From a virus, in IMG/VR virus record IMGVR_UViG_3300015371_000043, positions 1 to 56,579 of that record: a DNA stretch of 56,579 nucleotides; one strand, given 5' to 3'. The position numbers and the translations under genes were made by a program. This document shows, piece by piece, positions 47,301 to 55,636 of the stretch. The notes beneath the pieces were generated by a model. That model made no database searches, was not told the origin of the DNA, and was given only the letters and a program-made list of their open reading frames with translations. Position 1 is the stretch's first letter; every line of letters starts with the position of its first letter.

Positions 47301-49660
47301 AGCAGAAGTTTGCCGAGTTTTCTCCGGCCATTAAGACAGCGCTCCAAGACGGTGTCATTGATACAGCAGAACGGGCCACCATTGCCACAACTGCACTCGG
47401 GCGGGCGTTCCTTTCATTCATTGATCTGCCAACCAATGTCCGTAAAAACATTGAGATCACCACGACGGGTCCTGATGGGAAGCCCCTGACGACGGGCATC
47501 AGTCAGAAGCTTGTCGGTGACATCGAAGATGCAAGTGCTGCTGCGAAGAAAGCCGCCAGTCCATTTGGTCCTGAAATGGCGCAAATCTTTGCGCGCGCTG
47601 AAGGTTTGATGAGTAATGCCGCCCGTCATGCGACTACAGCTACTGGTGATGCGTTGGAAGAGGGTGTCAAGACAGTTTTCTTCCGCGCAATTGCGGTTGC
47701 ACGGCAACAGGCTGGTGCTCTTGAAGATGAAATGAATAGAGCGTTGATCGCAGGCGCTGGGCCAGCGACACAGAACAAGATTCTGCAAAAGCAGTTTGCC
47801 AATGCCCAGACCAGAATTGACGCCGCGAACGCACGTCTTACGGAGATCAAGCCTGGAGACAAATCGAAGGCAGCAAAGAAAGCAAGAACAACTGCCAAAG
47901 CAGAGCGTTCAGCAGCTCTTGCCGAACAGGCGCGTATCACTGGTGAGATCGAATCTAACAATCAGCAGATTGTTGCGGACAAGAAAGAAGCCGCGGACAG
48001 GATTACAGAAGCAAATAATAAGGCAGATCAAGATCTGCTGAATGCCTTGTCAGGTGGACGTACGCGGTTCACGCGTGCAATTTCGCGTGCGCAGGCTACG
48101 CCTGGAGTAGATGACAACATTAGGACGCTGCAGGCTTTCCGTAGGAGACTTCTTGACGAGGTCAAACAGGTCAGGAGTGGTGTAAAGGACGCGAAGACAA
48201 AAGCCGCTCAGCTGAAAGTGTTGTCTGATGAGCTATTCCAGAACAGCCAGGATATTCAGGCAGCGCGTAAAGCGCGCAACGACGCAATCGCACAGGCGTT
48301 ACAGGACAAGGGCACCGCACTCCAGCAGCTTGGCGAGCTGACAGGAAACTTCGCACTTGCGCTGAAGGGGTTCGATCTACAGATCGCTGCGGCCAAGCAG
48401 CTACTGGTGAAGGCAAAGCAGGATGCTGCGGCGCAAAAGAAAGCGACGGCCGCGGTCACGGAGGCGGGTACAGCGGCGGCTGGGACGACAAAAGCGGCGG
48501 CCGACGCGCAGAAGAGGCAGTTCACTGTTGGCAAGCCGAAAGGTCTAGAGCAGGCCGGGAACATCAATCTCTTGAACAGGCCGCGTGTTCGGACGCCTGG
48601 AAAAACGGGCTTTACGTCAACTGTTCGTTCGATCACGGTCGGGATTGAGAAGGACGGCAAGAAGCTGTTTGCGTTGATCCCGACGGTTGTCAACAAGGCT
48701 GTTGTCTCCAACAAGGAGGCGATCAAGCATTTTGAGCAGACCGGTAAAAACCTCGGGATTTTCACAACCGAGAAATTTGCGAATGCTTACTCGGCGACGC
48801 TGCATAACCAGCAGGCTGGTCTGACCAAGTCCGTGAGTAAGAGCACGTCTGATCTTGTGAACACCGCGCTTGCGACTGGCACGAAGGACATTGTTTCGGA
48901 CGCTACTGCGACACAAGCTGAATTGAATTTCAGGCAGAAGATGCAGAACAAGCTCGATTTCATCAAGCAGACACGACAGGATCTGTTGCAGAGCGCCGAG
49001 GGTCTAGCGGAAGCAAGGTTTAATACGAATCCGAGCGCCCGCAACAAGAGCGCGCTGCTGCAGATCCTTGATTTGCAGATTGCAAACGCGAATCGAGAGG
49101 CCAAGGCAGCCAAGACACTTCCCGAGAAATACGCTGCTATGACGGAAGCGATCAACCTTGCCGACAAGAAGAAGCAGATCCTGGCGGATGCGTTGAACAA
49201 GGATCAGCAGCAGGGCACAACGGTGTTGGATCTCTTGAAGCAGGGTGTGGACACGTTCAATAAGAGCGCCGGGAACCTGGTCTTCGCCGATCAGCCGTTC
49301 GCGGGGCCGAACGCGTTCAACGCGGATATCGCGCAGTTCCTCAAGTTCCGCAAGAAGCTCCCCGATCTCACGGACATTGGTGGCGGTGGAGGCCCATTCG
49401 GATTCGGTGCCGGGGGTGCCCCGCGCGGATCGTTCTCGTTCGCGCGTGGTGGCTTCCAGTTCCAGCAGAAGTCCGACCCGATCGTCAACGACTTGATCGC
49501 CGCTTTGAACAACTTGGCGAAGATCACTCAGGAGGCTTCTGGGAATACGTCAACGGCGGCGGGCGCCCCGGCGAAGGTGCCAGTTGTGAAGGGCAGCCCA
49601 TGGGCCGGGAAGCCGTGGTTCAACGCAGCACATTGGGCACGAAGCGCCCAGGAGTCATAG
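44384..49660 (+). CDS. Tape measure protein (1,758 aa)
   Basis: The longest gene. A TP901-type core lies at about residues 540-830: LNVFQATAGATADQMERVSA, AQALTELSKAGLSVQDSIDG, VSALTILARAGLRSSDAGTS and RAAAILSRTGARGLDAQV. Long Ala/Lys/Glu/Gln coiled-coil regions flank it (300-500 and 1,150-1,550), with Pro/Gly-rich C-terminal segments (GGGGPFGFGAGG). It sets tail length: at about 0.15 nm per residue, some 260 nm. The N-terminus has a duplicated AGFRADLIEKVKRSQKGVVV-type unit. Confidence 0.92.
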   Translation: MSEFIGESTVIVKADTRAFLFQVKRAIAEAEKLEAVVPVRASTAGFRADLIEKVKRSQKGVVVNVLVKPDMTGFRTRLIEAVKASSKGVVATVGVVPSGVATGAAARAAAAQPVTPPPTAARPAASVAGNALADQRTAAAITAINKATEAGIDARRRISGALSVEEKRSAKLARELTALRTAQEALRRAIISTDEALIQQARDLVATADAAVANTRAQQERAALRTPEGRAAALEKQAAEELAIRKKLEQEITKAHGEALRENARLDKAAQAELGRAQTAAIAENKRRDAQARQARQDQLGPLQTAAIAENKQRDLIARQLALSVNKQAEAEAKLANIARGGIAIEERSAEIRNAQAAGLAGVTSAEKALATARSLGVQVLIETSAKELERAVAARASSAATLSDIRQLAAAEKFLSQSIATSIKVEQQVIGAKNEEDAVNRRLRLSKTALAQVNDAEAAALQIVNKELRESILLRVAERKAITSTAATELAGSARRVAANKSVRESVLANTLSLLGLRGSALAANAAFLGTSAAIIALAKSVGLASKLASQLNVFQATAGATADQMERVSATAEQLGRDITLPGVGATDAAQALTELSKAGLSVQDSIDGARGVLQLATAAAIDNSQATDLVASALNAFGLAGDQAVRVADDLANAANDSQGSIVDIGIALQQSSAVARQAGLSLEQTVSALTILARAGLRSSDAGTSLRTALLRLINPSKRAQEQINKLGLSVRTSTGAINLGVFDEFARKTRNFTKAQRDQALAIIFGQDAIRAAAILSRTGARGLDAQVASIEKQGTASKLAAARMKGLTGSAENLKNQLAALGIEVGQLATGPLVVLTNSLAEAAGAFADVLGVASKIGDIKIPKVEIGGTDSNEILKKGIKTAITLGSVPLTAVKTVNFLEKLSKSLSDVDKESSSARERVGDFIKGLASTQALFGGTSKEADKLVLGVVNTAAAFATTAEGIDTVKQKFAEFSPAIKTALQDGVIDTAERATIATTALGRAFLSFIDLPTNVRKNIEITTTGPDGKPLTTGISQKLVGDIEDASAAAKKAASPFGPEMAQIFARAEGLMSNAARHATTATGDALEEGVKTVFFRAIAVARQQAGALEDEMNRALIAGAGPATQNKILQKQFANAQTRIDAANARLTEIKPGDKSKAAKKARTTAKAERSAALAEQARITGEIESNNQQIVADKKEAADRITEANNKADQDLLNALSGGRTRFTRAISRAQATPGVDDNIRTLQAFRRRLLDEVKQVRSGVKDAKTKAAQLKVLSDELFQNSQDIQAARKARNDAIAQALQDKGTALQQLGELTGNFALALKGFDLQIAAAKQLLVKAKQDAAAQKKATAAVTEAGTAAAGTTKAAADAQKRQFTVGKPKGLEQAGNINLLNRPRVRTPGKTGFTSTVRSITVGIEKDGKKLFALIPTVVNKAVVSNKEAIKHFEQTGKNLGIFTTEKFANAYSATLHNQQAGLTKSVSKSTSDLVNTALATGTKDIVSDATATQAELNFRQKMQNKLDFIKQTRQDLLQSAEGLAEARFNTNPSARNKSALLQILDLQIANANREAKAAKTLPEKYAAMTEAINLADKKKQILADALNKDQQQGTTVLDLLKQGVDTFNKSAGNLVFADQPFAGPNAFNADIAQFLKFRKKLPDLTDIGGGGGPFGFGAGGAPRGSFSFARGGFQFQQKSDPIVNDLIAALNNLAKITQEASGNTSTAAGAPAKVPVVKGSPWAGKPWFNAAHWARSAQES

Positions 49661-49670
49661 GAGGAAGGTC

Positions 49671-50138
49671 ATCGCCGACACATGTTGTCAGTACACGTTT
49701 GGCAGCCTGACGGTCAACAAGACCACGGGCGACACGTTGCTGACCGACTTTGACGGTGGCGACATCGACGGTCTCGACGGGGCGCCCATCAGGTCGCAGA
49801 TCGATCCGCAGGGCCAGTCCGACGGAGGCATCGTCCATCACAAGTTCTTCGGCCCTCGGATCATTACGTTCACCGGTGCTGTCTTGATCCGGTCGGTGAC
49901 AGATCCGTCCAGCGACGCCTATATCGGTGCGGTCAATGCTGTGATCGCCGCCGCGAAGTCTGCGTTGGAGACGCAGTTGAACTCGGCCACGAACCTCGCG
50001 TGGACAGAGACCGGCGGATCAAGTCACACGATCAGTTGCACCTACGGCACCGAGGGCGGCGAGTTCAAAACGAACGGCAACATGCTGCAAAAAAAGTTCT
50101 CCTTCTCTCTCGTCGCCGCCGACCCGACGATCACATGA
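49671..50138 (+). CDS. Tail protein with a probable ATC start (155 aa)
   Basis: The frame is open upstream of 49737, and AGGAGG at 49659-49664 sits at an ideal distance before ATC 49671, with no ATG/GTG/TTG nearby in this frame. The residues after it, IADTCCQYTFGSLTVN, look native. A start at TTG 49737 would lose them and has no Shine-Dalgarno site. The protein is beta-rich (ITFTGAVLIRSVTDPSSDAY). It is likely a distal-tail-type protein. Confidence 0.65.
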   Translation: MADTCCQYTFGSLTVNKTTGDTLLTDFDGGDIDGLDGAPIRSQIDPQGQSDGGIVHHKFFGPRIITFTGAVLIRSVTDPSSDAYIGAVNAVIAAAKSALETQLNSATNLAWTETGGSSHTISCTYGTEGGEFKTNGNMLQKKFSFSLVAADPTIT

Positions 50139-51358
50139 CCTGGAGCATCGACCTGGACGGCACAGATATCACGAATCTGTGCCAGGAGATCACGTGGCAT
50201 CCAAAGTGGTCTCGGCCCGCGAGCCTCGTGGTGCGTGTGCCTGGACATTTGGTGAACGCGATTGAAGGTCAGAGCGAGCTGCATATGACGAATGGCAGCT
50301 TGCTGTTCTCGGGGCCGGTGTGGCATGTCGATGACAGCGGTGATGCGAACTCGACCTACTCGGAGATCACCGCCTACGACCATCTGATCTATCTGAATAA
50401 ACGGATGTGCAAGACCGGCACTGATTATCCGGAGTCTCTTGATCCGACGGATTCCAGTCAGCCCGGTCCGTGCAATCTTGCTGACCCGCACCAGGTGATC
50501 CTGAATGAGGGAACTGCCCCGGCGATCCTCGGCTACTTCATTAGACACGCCGATGATTGTCCCAACGAGGCCCCCTACGCACCGTGGCAAATCCGGGTAA
50601 ATACGGTGGAGCCTGGGGGTGTCGATATGACCGGCATTCCGGCTGAGTGGCCGATGAACATGCAGGACATGGCGGAGCTTTTGTTGAGCAGCGGAGAGCT
50701 GGCAATCAACGTCAATCCAGGCTACGGCACCAGCAGCGTTGACCTGACCAACGGCGGTGTTGTCAATGATCTGACCGGATCGGTTTCAATCGACTACGCG
50801 ACTGGTGGTTTCAACGCCCAAACAGCCACCAAGACCGGGGATATGGAAGATGTCACGAACGCGTTGTGGTATCTGCTTGGGCCGCGCGTTCATTTCTATG
50901 CGGGTGACATCAGCCATTGGGCGGGATCGATCACACCAACGAAGAAGAACTCTGGCTATGACGGCAATAAGCCAGAGGGGGAACCAGGCGAGGATTGGCC
51001 ACCCACGCTTGTTGCTCGTTGGATGGGATCACGTTCGACCTATGGATACATGCAGGAAATCCAGATCCATGACGAGAAGGAAGATGAGCAGACGACGGTG
51101 CGTCCGATGTTCGAGGCGTTGTTCGCGAAAGAGGCGTATCTTCGCGCTGTGCCGCGCACATTCACCGACATCAAGCCAGAACGCGCGACAGGATCTGCGC
51201 CACTGTTTGGCGTCGGGGATCTAATCACGGTCAACGCTGGGTCAAGGCTGGGTGGTGGTTTCTCCGGAGCCATCCTCGTGTATGAATTCGAAATTCAGAT
51301 TGATGCCGACGGTGTGGCTGAGTACACACAAATTACTGGGAGTCCGGACGCGCTCTAA
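50135..51358 (+). CDS. Tail-tip/baseplate protein (407 aa)
   Basis: Start ATG 50135 in an ATGA overlap. It opens with TWSIDLDGTDITNLCQEITW and has SVDLTNGGVVNDLTGSVSID and a late LFGVGDLITVNAGSRLGGGF, the beta-rich layout of minor tail proteins after the tape measure (gp27-like hub domain). It probably forms part of the baseplate hub. Confidence 0.72.
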   Translation: MTWSIDLDGTDITNLCQEITWHPKWSRPASLVVRVPGHLVNAIEGQSELHMTNGSLLFSGPVWHVDDSGDANSTYSEITAYDHLIYLNKRMCKTGTDYPESLDPTDSSQPGPCNLADPHQVILNEGTAPAILGYFIRHADDCPNEAPYAPWQIRVNTVEPGGVDMTGIPAEWPMNMQDMAELLLSSGELAINVNPGYGTSSVDLTNGGVVNDLTGSVSIDYATGGFNAQTATKTGDMEDVTNALWYLLGPRVHFYAGDISHWAGSITPTKKNSGYDGNKPEGEPGEDWPPTLVARWMGSRSTYGYMQEIQIHDEKEDEQTTVRPMFEALFAKEAYLRAVPRTFTDIKPERATGSAPLFGVGDLITVNAGSRLGGGFSGAILVYEFEIQIDADGVAEYTQITGSPDAL

Positions 51359-51795
51359 TGTTCAACTATCCGCTTAAACAGAAGAAGCCTGTCACTCGGC
51401 AAAAAAACACGCAGTATGAGATGCGTCAAGAACGACGCAAGCCTGTGCTTCCCGGCCCGTATATCTACGTCAGCGATGGCACCGGAGAGACCTCACCTTT
51501 GAAGACGTGGCAGTCTCCGGAATGGGAAAACAATTTCATGTGGTTTGACACCGCGTATGTGGGGTTTCGTCATGGCCTAGACGGATGGACAGAGTTCATT
51601 GGGAAACTTGACCTGACGCTGGGCGCTGTTACGGGTACCGCTGCGTTTACGTTGCCGGTGCCTTGGCGCTCCTTAGCGTGGGACTACACGTTCCCTATTT
51701 ACATGGGTGGTAACGACTGGGAAGCGGGAGTGCTGTCCGTTAATCCCAATGGTGACGGCAAAGTGTTTGTGTACTGGCCGGTGCAGACGGCGTAA
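51358..51795 (+). CDS. Minor tail protein (145 aa)
   Basis: ATG 51358 overlaps the previous stop. A basic N-terminus (LKQKKPVTRQKNTQYEMRQE) precedes a beta-rich part with many Trp. No family is recognised; position indicates a tail-tip part. Confidence 0.63.
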   Translation: MFNYPLKQKKPVTRQKNTQYEMRQERRKPVLPGPYIYVSDGTGETSPLKTWQSPEWENNFMWFDTAYVGFRHGLDGWTEFIGKLDLTLGAVTGTAAFTLPVPWRSLAWDYTFPIYMGGNDWEAGVLSVNPNGDGKVFVYWPVQTA

Positions 51796-51800
51796 CGATT

Positions 51801-53933
51801 GTGGCGCTTACGCTGTTCTCACCGACCGGGCCGGTCACAGAGATGCCTTTCACGGCGGCGGGGCCGACGATCATCGCCGTTCGTTTGGCCGACTATGTTG
51901 GTCCGGCCCGCGGAACACTGTCTGTCGTCGCGGACTCTCTTTCGGTGGTCGGGAACGTGGTGCTGGACGAGCAGACGATCCCGGTGCAGACAACGAACAC
52001 GTCGCCTGGGACGCAGTTCGCGGACGCGGGCCTGGGCGACTCAGTTCGGGTGCCCGTAGCTGACCTGCCGCTCGACCCGGCGATCAACTACGCGGTGTTC
52101 ATCTCATCGCGGCAGGAGGGCGACCCGCCCATGAATGCTCGGTCACGGATGACAACGGGCACGTACGGCAACGAGAACAGCGAAGGGGTCGCGGGGTTCT
52201 GGGGATGGGGTGTGCAGGCGGCCGACGACGGCTTCCGGAGCAATCCGCGCTATCTGGCCCGCCCGGTGGTGCCGCACTACATGATCTATGACTGCGACCG
52301 GTGGCTCCGCTTTACCGAGACGTATCTGAAGATCCGAGCGTGGGGGATCACCGGGGGTAATCAGACGACACGATTCGACATGCTGTATCTCGTCCCGGTC
52401 CAGGAGCGTTCTCCAGCGGGCGACTGGACTATCGACGATTTCCTACTCGACGCCGGATGGGAACCTCCGCTGCGATTCGGGCCGAACGGCGTCTTGTATG
52501 AGGACCACGACAACGACACGACGAGCGTGCCGTGGCTTGGGAAGAAATTCTCGGTTGTCGGGATGGGCGTGCCGTGGCTGCCGTCCAGTGGCCGCGCCGA
52601 CTTCCAAGAGGACGACGACGAAATAACGCTCGGCCATGTCGACGAGTTCTGGTGGGACTTCGTTGGGTCGAACCCGTGGGAGATCGTTGATCCGAAGTCG
52701 TCGCTCGCGTACATCGTTGGAGCCTCGCATGTCGATGCGTTCTCGATCGTGGGGGAGACGTTCCCGTCGTTTGTACGGCGCAAGCCTTCCACTCCCACTA
52801 CTGGCAACTGGTCATTCATTGACACCGGCCTTGGAGGAAGTCCGGCCGGAGCCTGGGTATACAACAGCAGCGAAGGCTGGGTCGTCGTAGGGCAGCACAA
52901 TTCCGCGACCATCGACGACGGGGAGACGTTCTTGCCGCTCTGGTGGACACCGCTGGAGTCCGGAATCATCCAGTACAACAGCGACGTCGACGGCGGCGGT
53001 CGTGCACAAATCATCTGGGGGCCGTACGAGTACACTACGTCGGCGTTCTGGTATGAGCTAGCGGCCGACCCGCGCACACACCATGCGACGATCCGGTTTC
53101 GCAACGCGATCGTGGCGGCGCAGGCGAAATTCAACTCGGTGCAGGATGCGACATTCGCGGTCGGGACAATAAAGCTTGGTCAATACCAAGCTGCTAGTAC
53201 CGCCCTGCAAGTCTGGGCGCCGTTGGAATTAGACTCGTCCGGCAATCTCAGCCTGTCGCTCATCGCCAGTAAAGCGGACGGCCCGAGCTTTGATGTTCTG
53301 CTGGACGGCCCGGTGTCGGTCGGGTCTGGATACTCGGCCGGTGACCTGTGGTGGGTGAAGATCGAACAGCGGCTCTACAGCTACCGCGCGAAAGCATGGA
53401 AAGACGGAGATACCGAACCAGACTGGCAGGTCGAAGGCGTAGACGTGCTGTGGTTCTACGTGGATGGGCACGTGGATTACCCGTGGGACGACAACTGGCT
53501 CGGGGATTTGACGCACGACACGCCACTCGCCGATCCCGTTGATAGCGACACGTTCAGCGCCTCCCGGTGGTACGTACCGGCCGTGTTCGCGAGCGTCGAG
53601 GCAGCCACCTACATGACGATCGATCTGCACGCGTTCACGTGCGACCACGATCCTGGCTCGGGCACGCTCGGCACCGTGTCAACGAAGACCGTGCATTCCC
53701 ACACGTCCACCGTGATCGACGAGACGGTGAGCGTGCCGTATGGATCGCACCGCTGGGTCTACGACCCGGCCGAGAAGTACCGGCACTTTGGCGGCGGCAT
53801 GGAAGAGACGTTTGACATTCGCGTCTGGAAAGCACCAGGGATGCCGAATATCACGCCAGCGATAGCCGGAATAGTCTGGGAGCGCAGGTCGCATCATCCG
53901 ATTGATCTCTGGGGAGACATCACCTACCCATGA
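51801..53933 (+). CDS. Large minor tail / fibre protein (710 aa)
   Basis: Start GTG 51801. All-beta protein, rich in Trp, Tyr, Gly and Asp. An N-terminal Ig-like domain (SPTGPVTEMPFTAAGPTIIA...) is followed by repeated beta-sandwich-like segments. Position just after baseplate genes suggests a host-contact fibre or receptor-binding protein. No protease or glycosidase motif is evident. Confidence 0.7.
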   Translation: MALTLFSPTGPVTEMPFTAAGPTIIAVRLADYVGPARGTLSVVADSLSVVGNVVLDEQTIPVQTTNTSPGTQFADAGLGDSVRVPVADLPLDPAINYAVFISSRQEGDPPMNARSRMTTGTYGNENSEGVAGFWGWGVQAADDGFRSNPRYLARPVVPHYMIYDCDRWLRFTETYLKIRAWGITGGNQTTRFDMLYLVPVQERSPAGDWTIDDFLLDAGWEPPLRFGPNGVLYEDHDNDTTSVPWLGKKFSVVGMGVPWLPSSGRADFQEDDDEITLGHVDEFWWDFVGSNPWEIVDPKSSLAYIVGASHVDAFSIVGETFPSFVRRKPSTPTTGNWSFIDTGLGGSPAGAWVYNSSEGWVVVGQHNSATIDDGETFLPLWWTPLESGIIQYNSDVDGGGRAQIIWGPYEYTTSAFWYELAADPRTHHATIRFRNAIVAAQAKFNSVQDATFAVGTIKLGQYQAASTALQVWAPLELDSSGNLSLSLIASKADGPSFDVLLDGPVSVGSGYSAGDLWWVKIEQRLYSYRAKAWKDGDTEPDWQVEGVDVLWFYVDGHVDYPWDDNWLGDLTHDTPLADPVDSDTFSASRWYVPAVFASVEAATYMTIDLHAFTCDHDPGSGTLGTVSTKTVHSHTSTVIDETVSVPYGSHRWVYDPAEKYRHFGGGMEETFDIRVWKAPGMPNITPAIAGIVWERRSHHPIDLWGDITYP

Positions 53934-54442
53934 CTGGTGGCAACAGATTCTCCGGGTATGCAGTTCCTGCAGCGACACCGTTTCCGATTGAAGACGTGTT
54001 GACAGGAGACTCGGGTTCGACTAGTAGCGACACCACTCCTGCCCCACTATTAACAGGGCCACAAGGAGTTTCTATCGGCTATGGATTTTCCGCTACTGCA
54101 CCACCAGCACTTGGGTACGGCGGCGGAAGAGCGCTCTTTTATCAGTGGACAGCAACGTCGAACGGCACGCTGACTGTAGGGACGAGTGGTGGAACAATCT
54201 CTGACACAGTCATGACTTTGTTCACAAACCTCGCGAGTCCGGTCGTGATCGATTCTGACGACGACTCAGGCCCCGGGTTTTATTCACTGATCAGCCACGC
54301 CGTTACCTCGGGGACCACGTACTACATCGTTGTCGACGGTTACAACAGTACGCCGTTTGGCGGAGCAAACGCGGAAGATCCTGCCTGGGATCCTTCCGGT
54401 GCTGATTTTGGAACATTTACCTTGACATGGAGTTTTGTGTGA
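53930..54442 (+). CDS. PPC-like beta-sandwich tail protein (170 aa)
   Basis: The first 15 residues (GNRFSGYAVP) match the start of the next gene (HKLSGYAVPG), a shared docking tag. The rest resembles a pre-peptidase C-terminal (PPC) domain: FYQWTATSNGTLTVGTSGG, DSDDDSG, SGTTYYIVVDGY and GTFTLTW. Likely a binding module attached to the tail. Confidence 0.75.
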   Translation: MTGGNRFSGYAVPAATPFPIEDVLTGDSGSTSSDTTPAPLLTGPQGVSIGYGFSATAPPALGYGGGRALFYQWTATSNGTLTVGTSGGTISDTVMTLFTNLASPVVIDSDDDSGPGFYSLISHAVTSGTTYYIVVDGYNSTPFGGANAEDPAWDPSGADFGTFTLTWSFV

Positions 54443-54445
54443 CCC

Positions 54446-54958
54446 GTGAGTGGACGACACAAACTTTCAGGCTACGCAGTACCGGGTCCGCCGGTCGAGA
54501 CGGTCATCACACCTCGTACCGGAGGTGCAATCAAAGCCGCTTTGGTGCCGGTACGGAGACGCCGTTCCAAGTGGAAGCTGTTTCCTCCGTACATCGTGTA
54601 TCCGCTTCCGCCTGCGTCTCCGGAAGTAGTTACGAGGGAACGCCCGAAGCTAGTTGTTGTTGGAACAGCCAGAGCGATCCAGCGGCGACGGCCTCGTGTT
54701 CTACTCAGACAGCCATCTGTTGTTATTCAGCCAGCGCTGGCTGGATATGTAACGCTCGAACGTCCGAAGCTGGTTGCTATTGCATCGGCTCGGTCTGTCC
54801 GGCGTCTCAGGCCGCGCTTTGTGCTCGGGCGCCCGTCGTCTGTTGGCAGTCAGGTGGGTGCGGCAGCATTGGGCGGAGTCGGTATTCAACTTGTTCAGCC
54901 ACCAAGAGCAAGAGACACGTACTACGTGCTGCATCCTCCGGTTGTCGTCAATCCGTGA
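54446..54958 (+). CDS. Arg/Pro-rich protein, second relative of the repeat protein
   Basis: GTG 54446. After the shared LSGYAVPG tag, it has units like LVPVRRRRSKWKLFPPYIVY, RERPKLVVVGTARAI, RRRPRVLLRQPSVVI and LVAIASARSVRRLRPRFVL. They match the 33-residue repeat at 38442 (strand, RRG/RR, P-x-VV). It may be a short form of the same fibre or DNA-binding repeat. Confidence 0.7.
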   Translation: MSGRHKLSGYAVPGPPVETVITPRTGGAIKAALVPVRRRRSKWKLFPPYIVYPLPPASPEVVTRERPKLVVVGTARAIQRRRPRVLLRQPSVVIQPALAGYVTLERPKLVAIASARSVRRLRPRFVLGRPSSVGSQVGAAALGGVGIQLVQPPRARDTYYVLHPPVVVNP

Positions 54959-54960
54959 CC

Positions 54961-54988
54961 TTGTGATGACCGCTTCCCGGCGTACACT
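54961..54988 (+). promoter_or_regulatory. Leaderless promoter before the distal tail/lysis genes
   Basis: TTGTGA (54961-54966) and TACACT (54983-54988), 16 bases apart, with ATG 54995 seven bases after the -10. No Shine-Dalgarno site is present. It matches the TACACT-type promoters at 6164 and 18702. Confidence 0.62.
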
Positions 54989-54994
54989 CCGCGC

Positions 54995-55150
54995 ATGAGC
55001 AAAGGCAAACCCTTTGATCCTGTCGTCTCGAACACGGGGACGACGAAGTGGGCAGCACCGCCGATGTTGAAATCAACAGGGATTCCATTTGATCCGGTGT
55101 GTCAGCAGAACACAGGCACACAGACAGCCGTCCCAGATTTGGCGGGCTAG
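54995..55150 (+). CDS. Small hypothetical protein (51 aa)
   Basis: Leaderless start after TACACT. The product contains two PFDPV motifs (KPFDPVVSNTGT; IPFDPVCQQNTGT), a short internal repeat. It abuts the next gene. The role is unknown; it may be a capsid- or tail-binding peptide. Confidence 0.65.
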   Translation: MSKGKPFDPVVSNTGTTKWAAPPMLKSTGIPFDPVCQQNTGTQTAVPDLAG

Positions 55151-55636
55151 ATGGCCTCGGTGCAACTCAACTGCTCGAAGGGTAGAGAAGTCGAGTACTA
55201 CAACCGAGTCGACTCGAATGACCCGACAAACAGCGCGTTGATCATGATGGTATTGGCGTCCGGCAGCGCCGACGGCGTGTACGGTCTGACAGACTTCGCC
55301 ACGTTCTCGGCGATCACGTCCGGTGGCTATACCGAGGTCACGAACACCGGCTATTCACGCAAGACATTGACCGACGCGCAGTTGTCGGCATTCACGGTTG
55401 ACAACACCAACAACCGGATTTTGTTGACGCTGCCGTTGCAGACGTTCTCGACTATCTCCGCCGGTGACACATGGGACCTGGTTGTGGTCGGCTATGACAA
55501 CGACACCACTGGTGGTACCGACGCGAACATCGTGCCGATCACCGCCAGCGAGATCAGATATCAGGGCACCGCGATCGTGCCCTCCGGAGGCAACATCGTG
55601 ATCGACTTTTCGGCAGGATGGATTGTCGCAACCTGA
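55151..55636 (+). CDS. Beta-rich virion protein (161 aa)
   Basis: It directly follows the previous stop. All-beta sequence (ADGVYGLTDFATFSAITSGG; TWDLVVVGYDNDTTGGTD). Its end overlaps the hydrolase start. Likely a tail or surface protein; no family is recognised. Confidence 0.62.
   Translation: MASVQLNCSKGREVEYYNRVDSNDPTNSALIMMVLASGSADGVYGLTDFATFSAITSGGYTEVTNTGYSRKTLTDAQLSAFTVDNTNNRILLTLPLQTFSTISAGDTWDLVVVGYDNDTTGGTDANIVPITASEIRYQGTAIVPSGGNIVIDFSAGWIVAT

Noticed and set aside
49682-49740. ATG 49682 as the start of the tail gene after the tape measure
   Set aside because: It is in another frame that stops after about 20 codons. The supported frame continues from ATC 49671.
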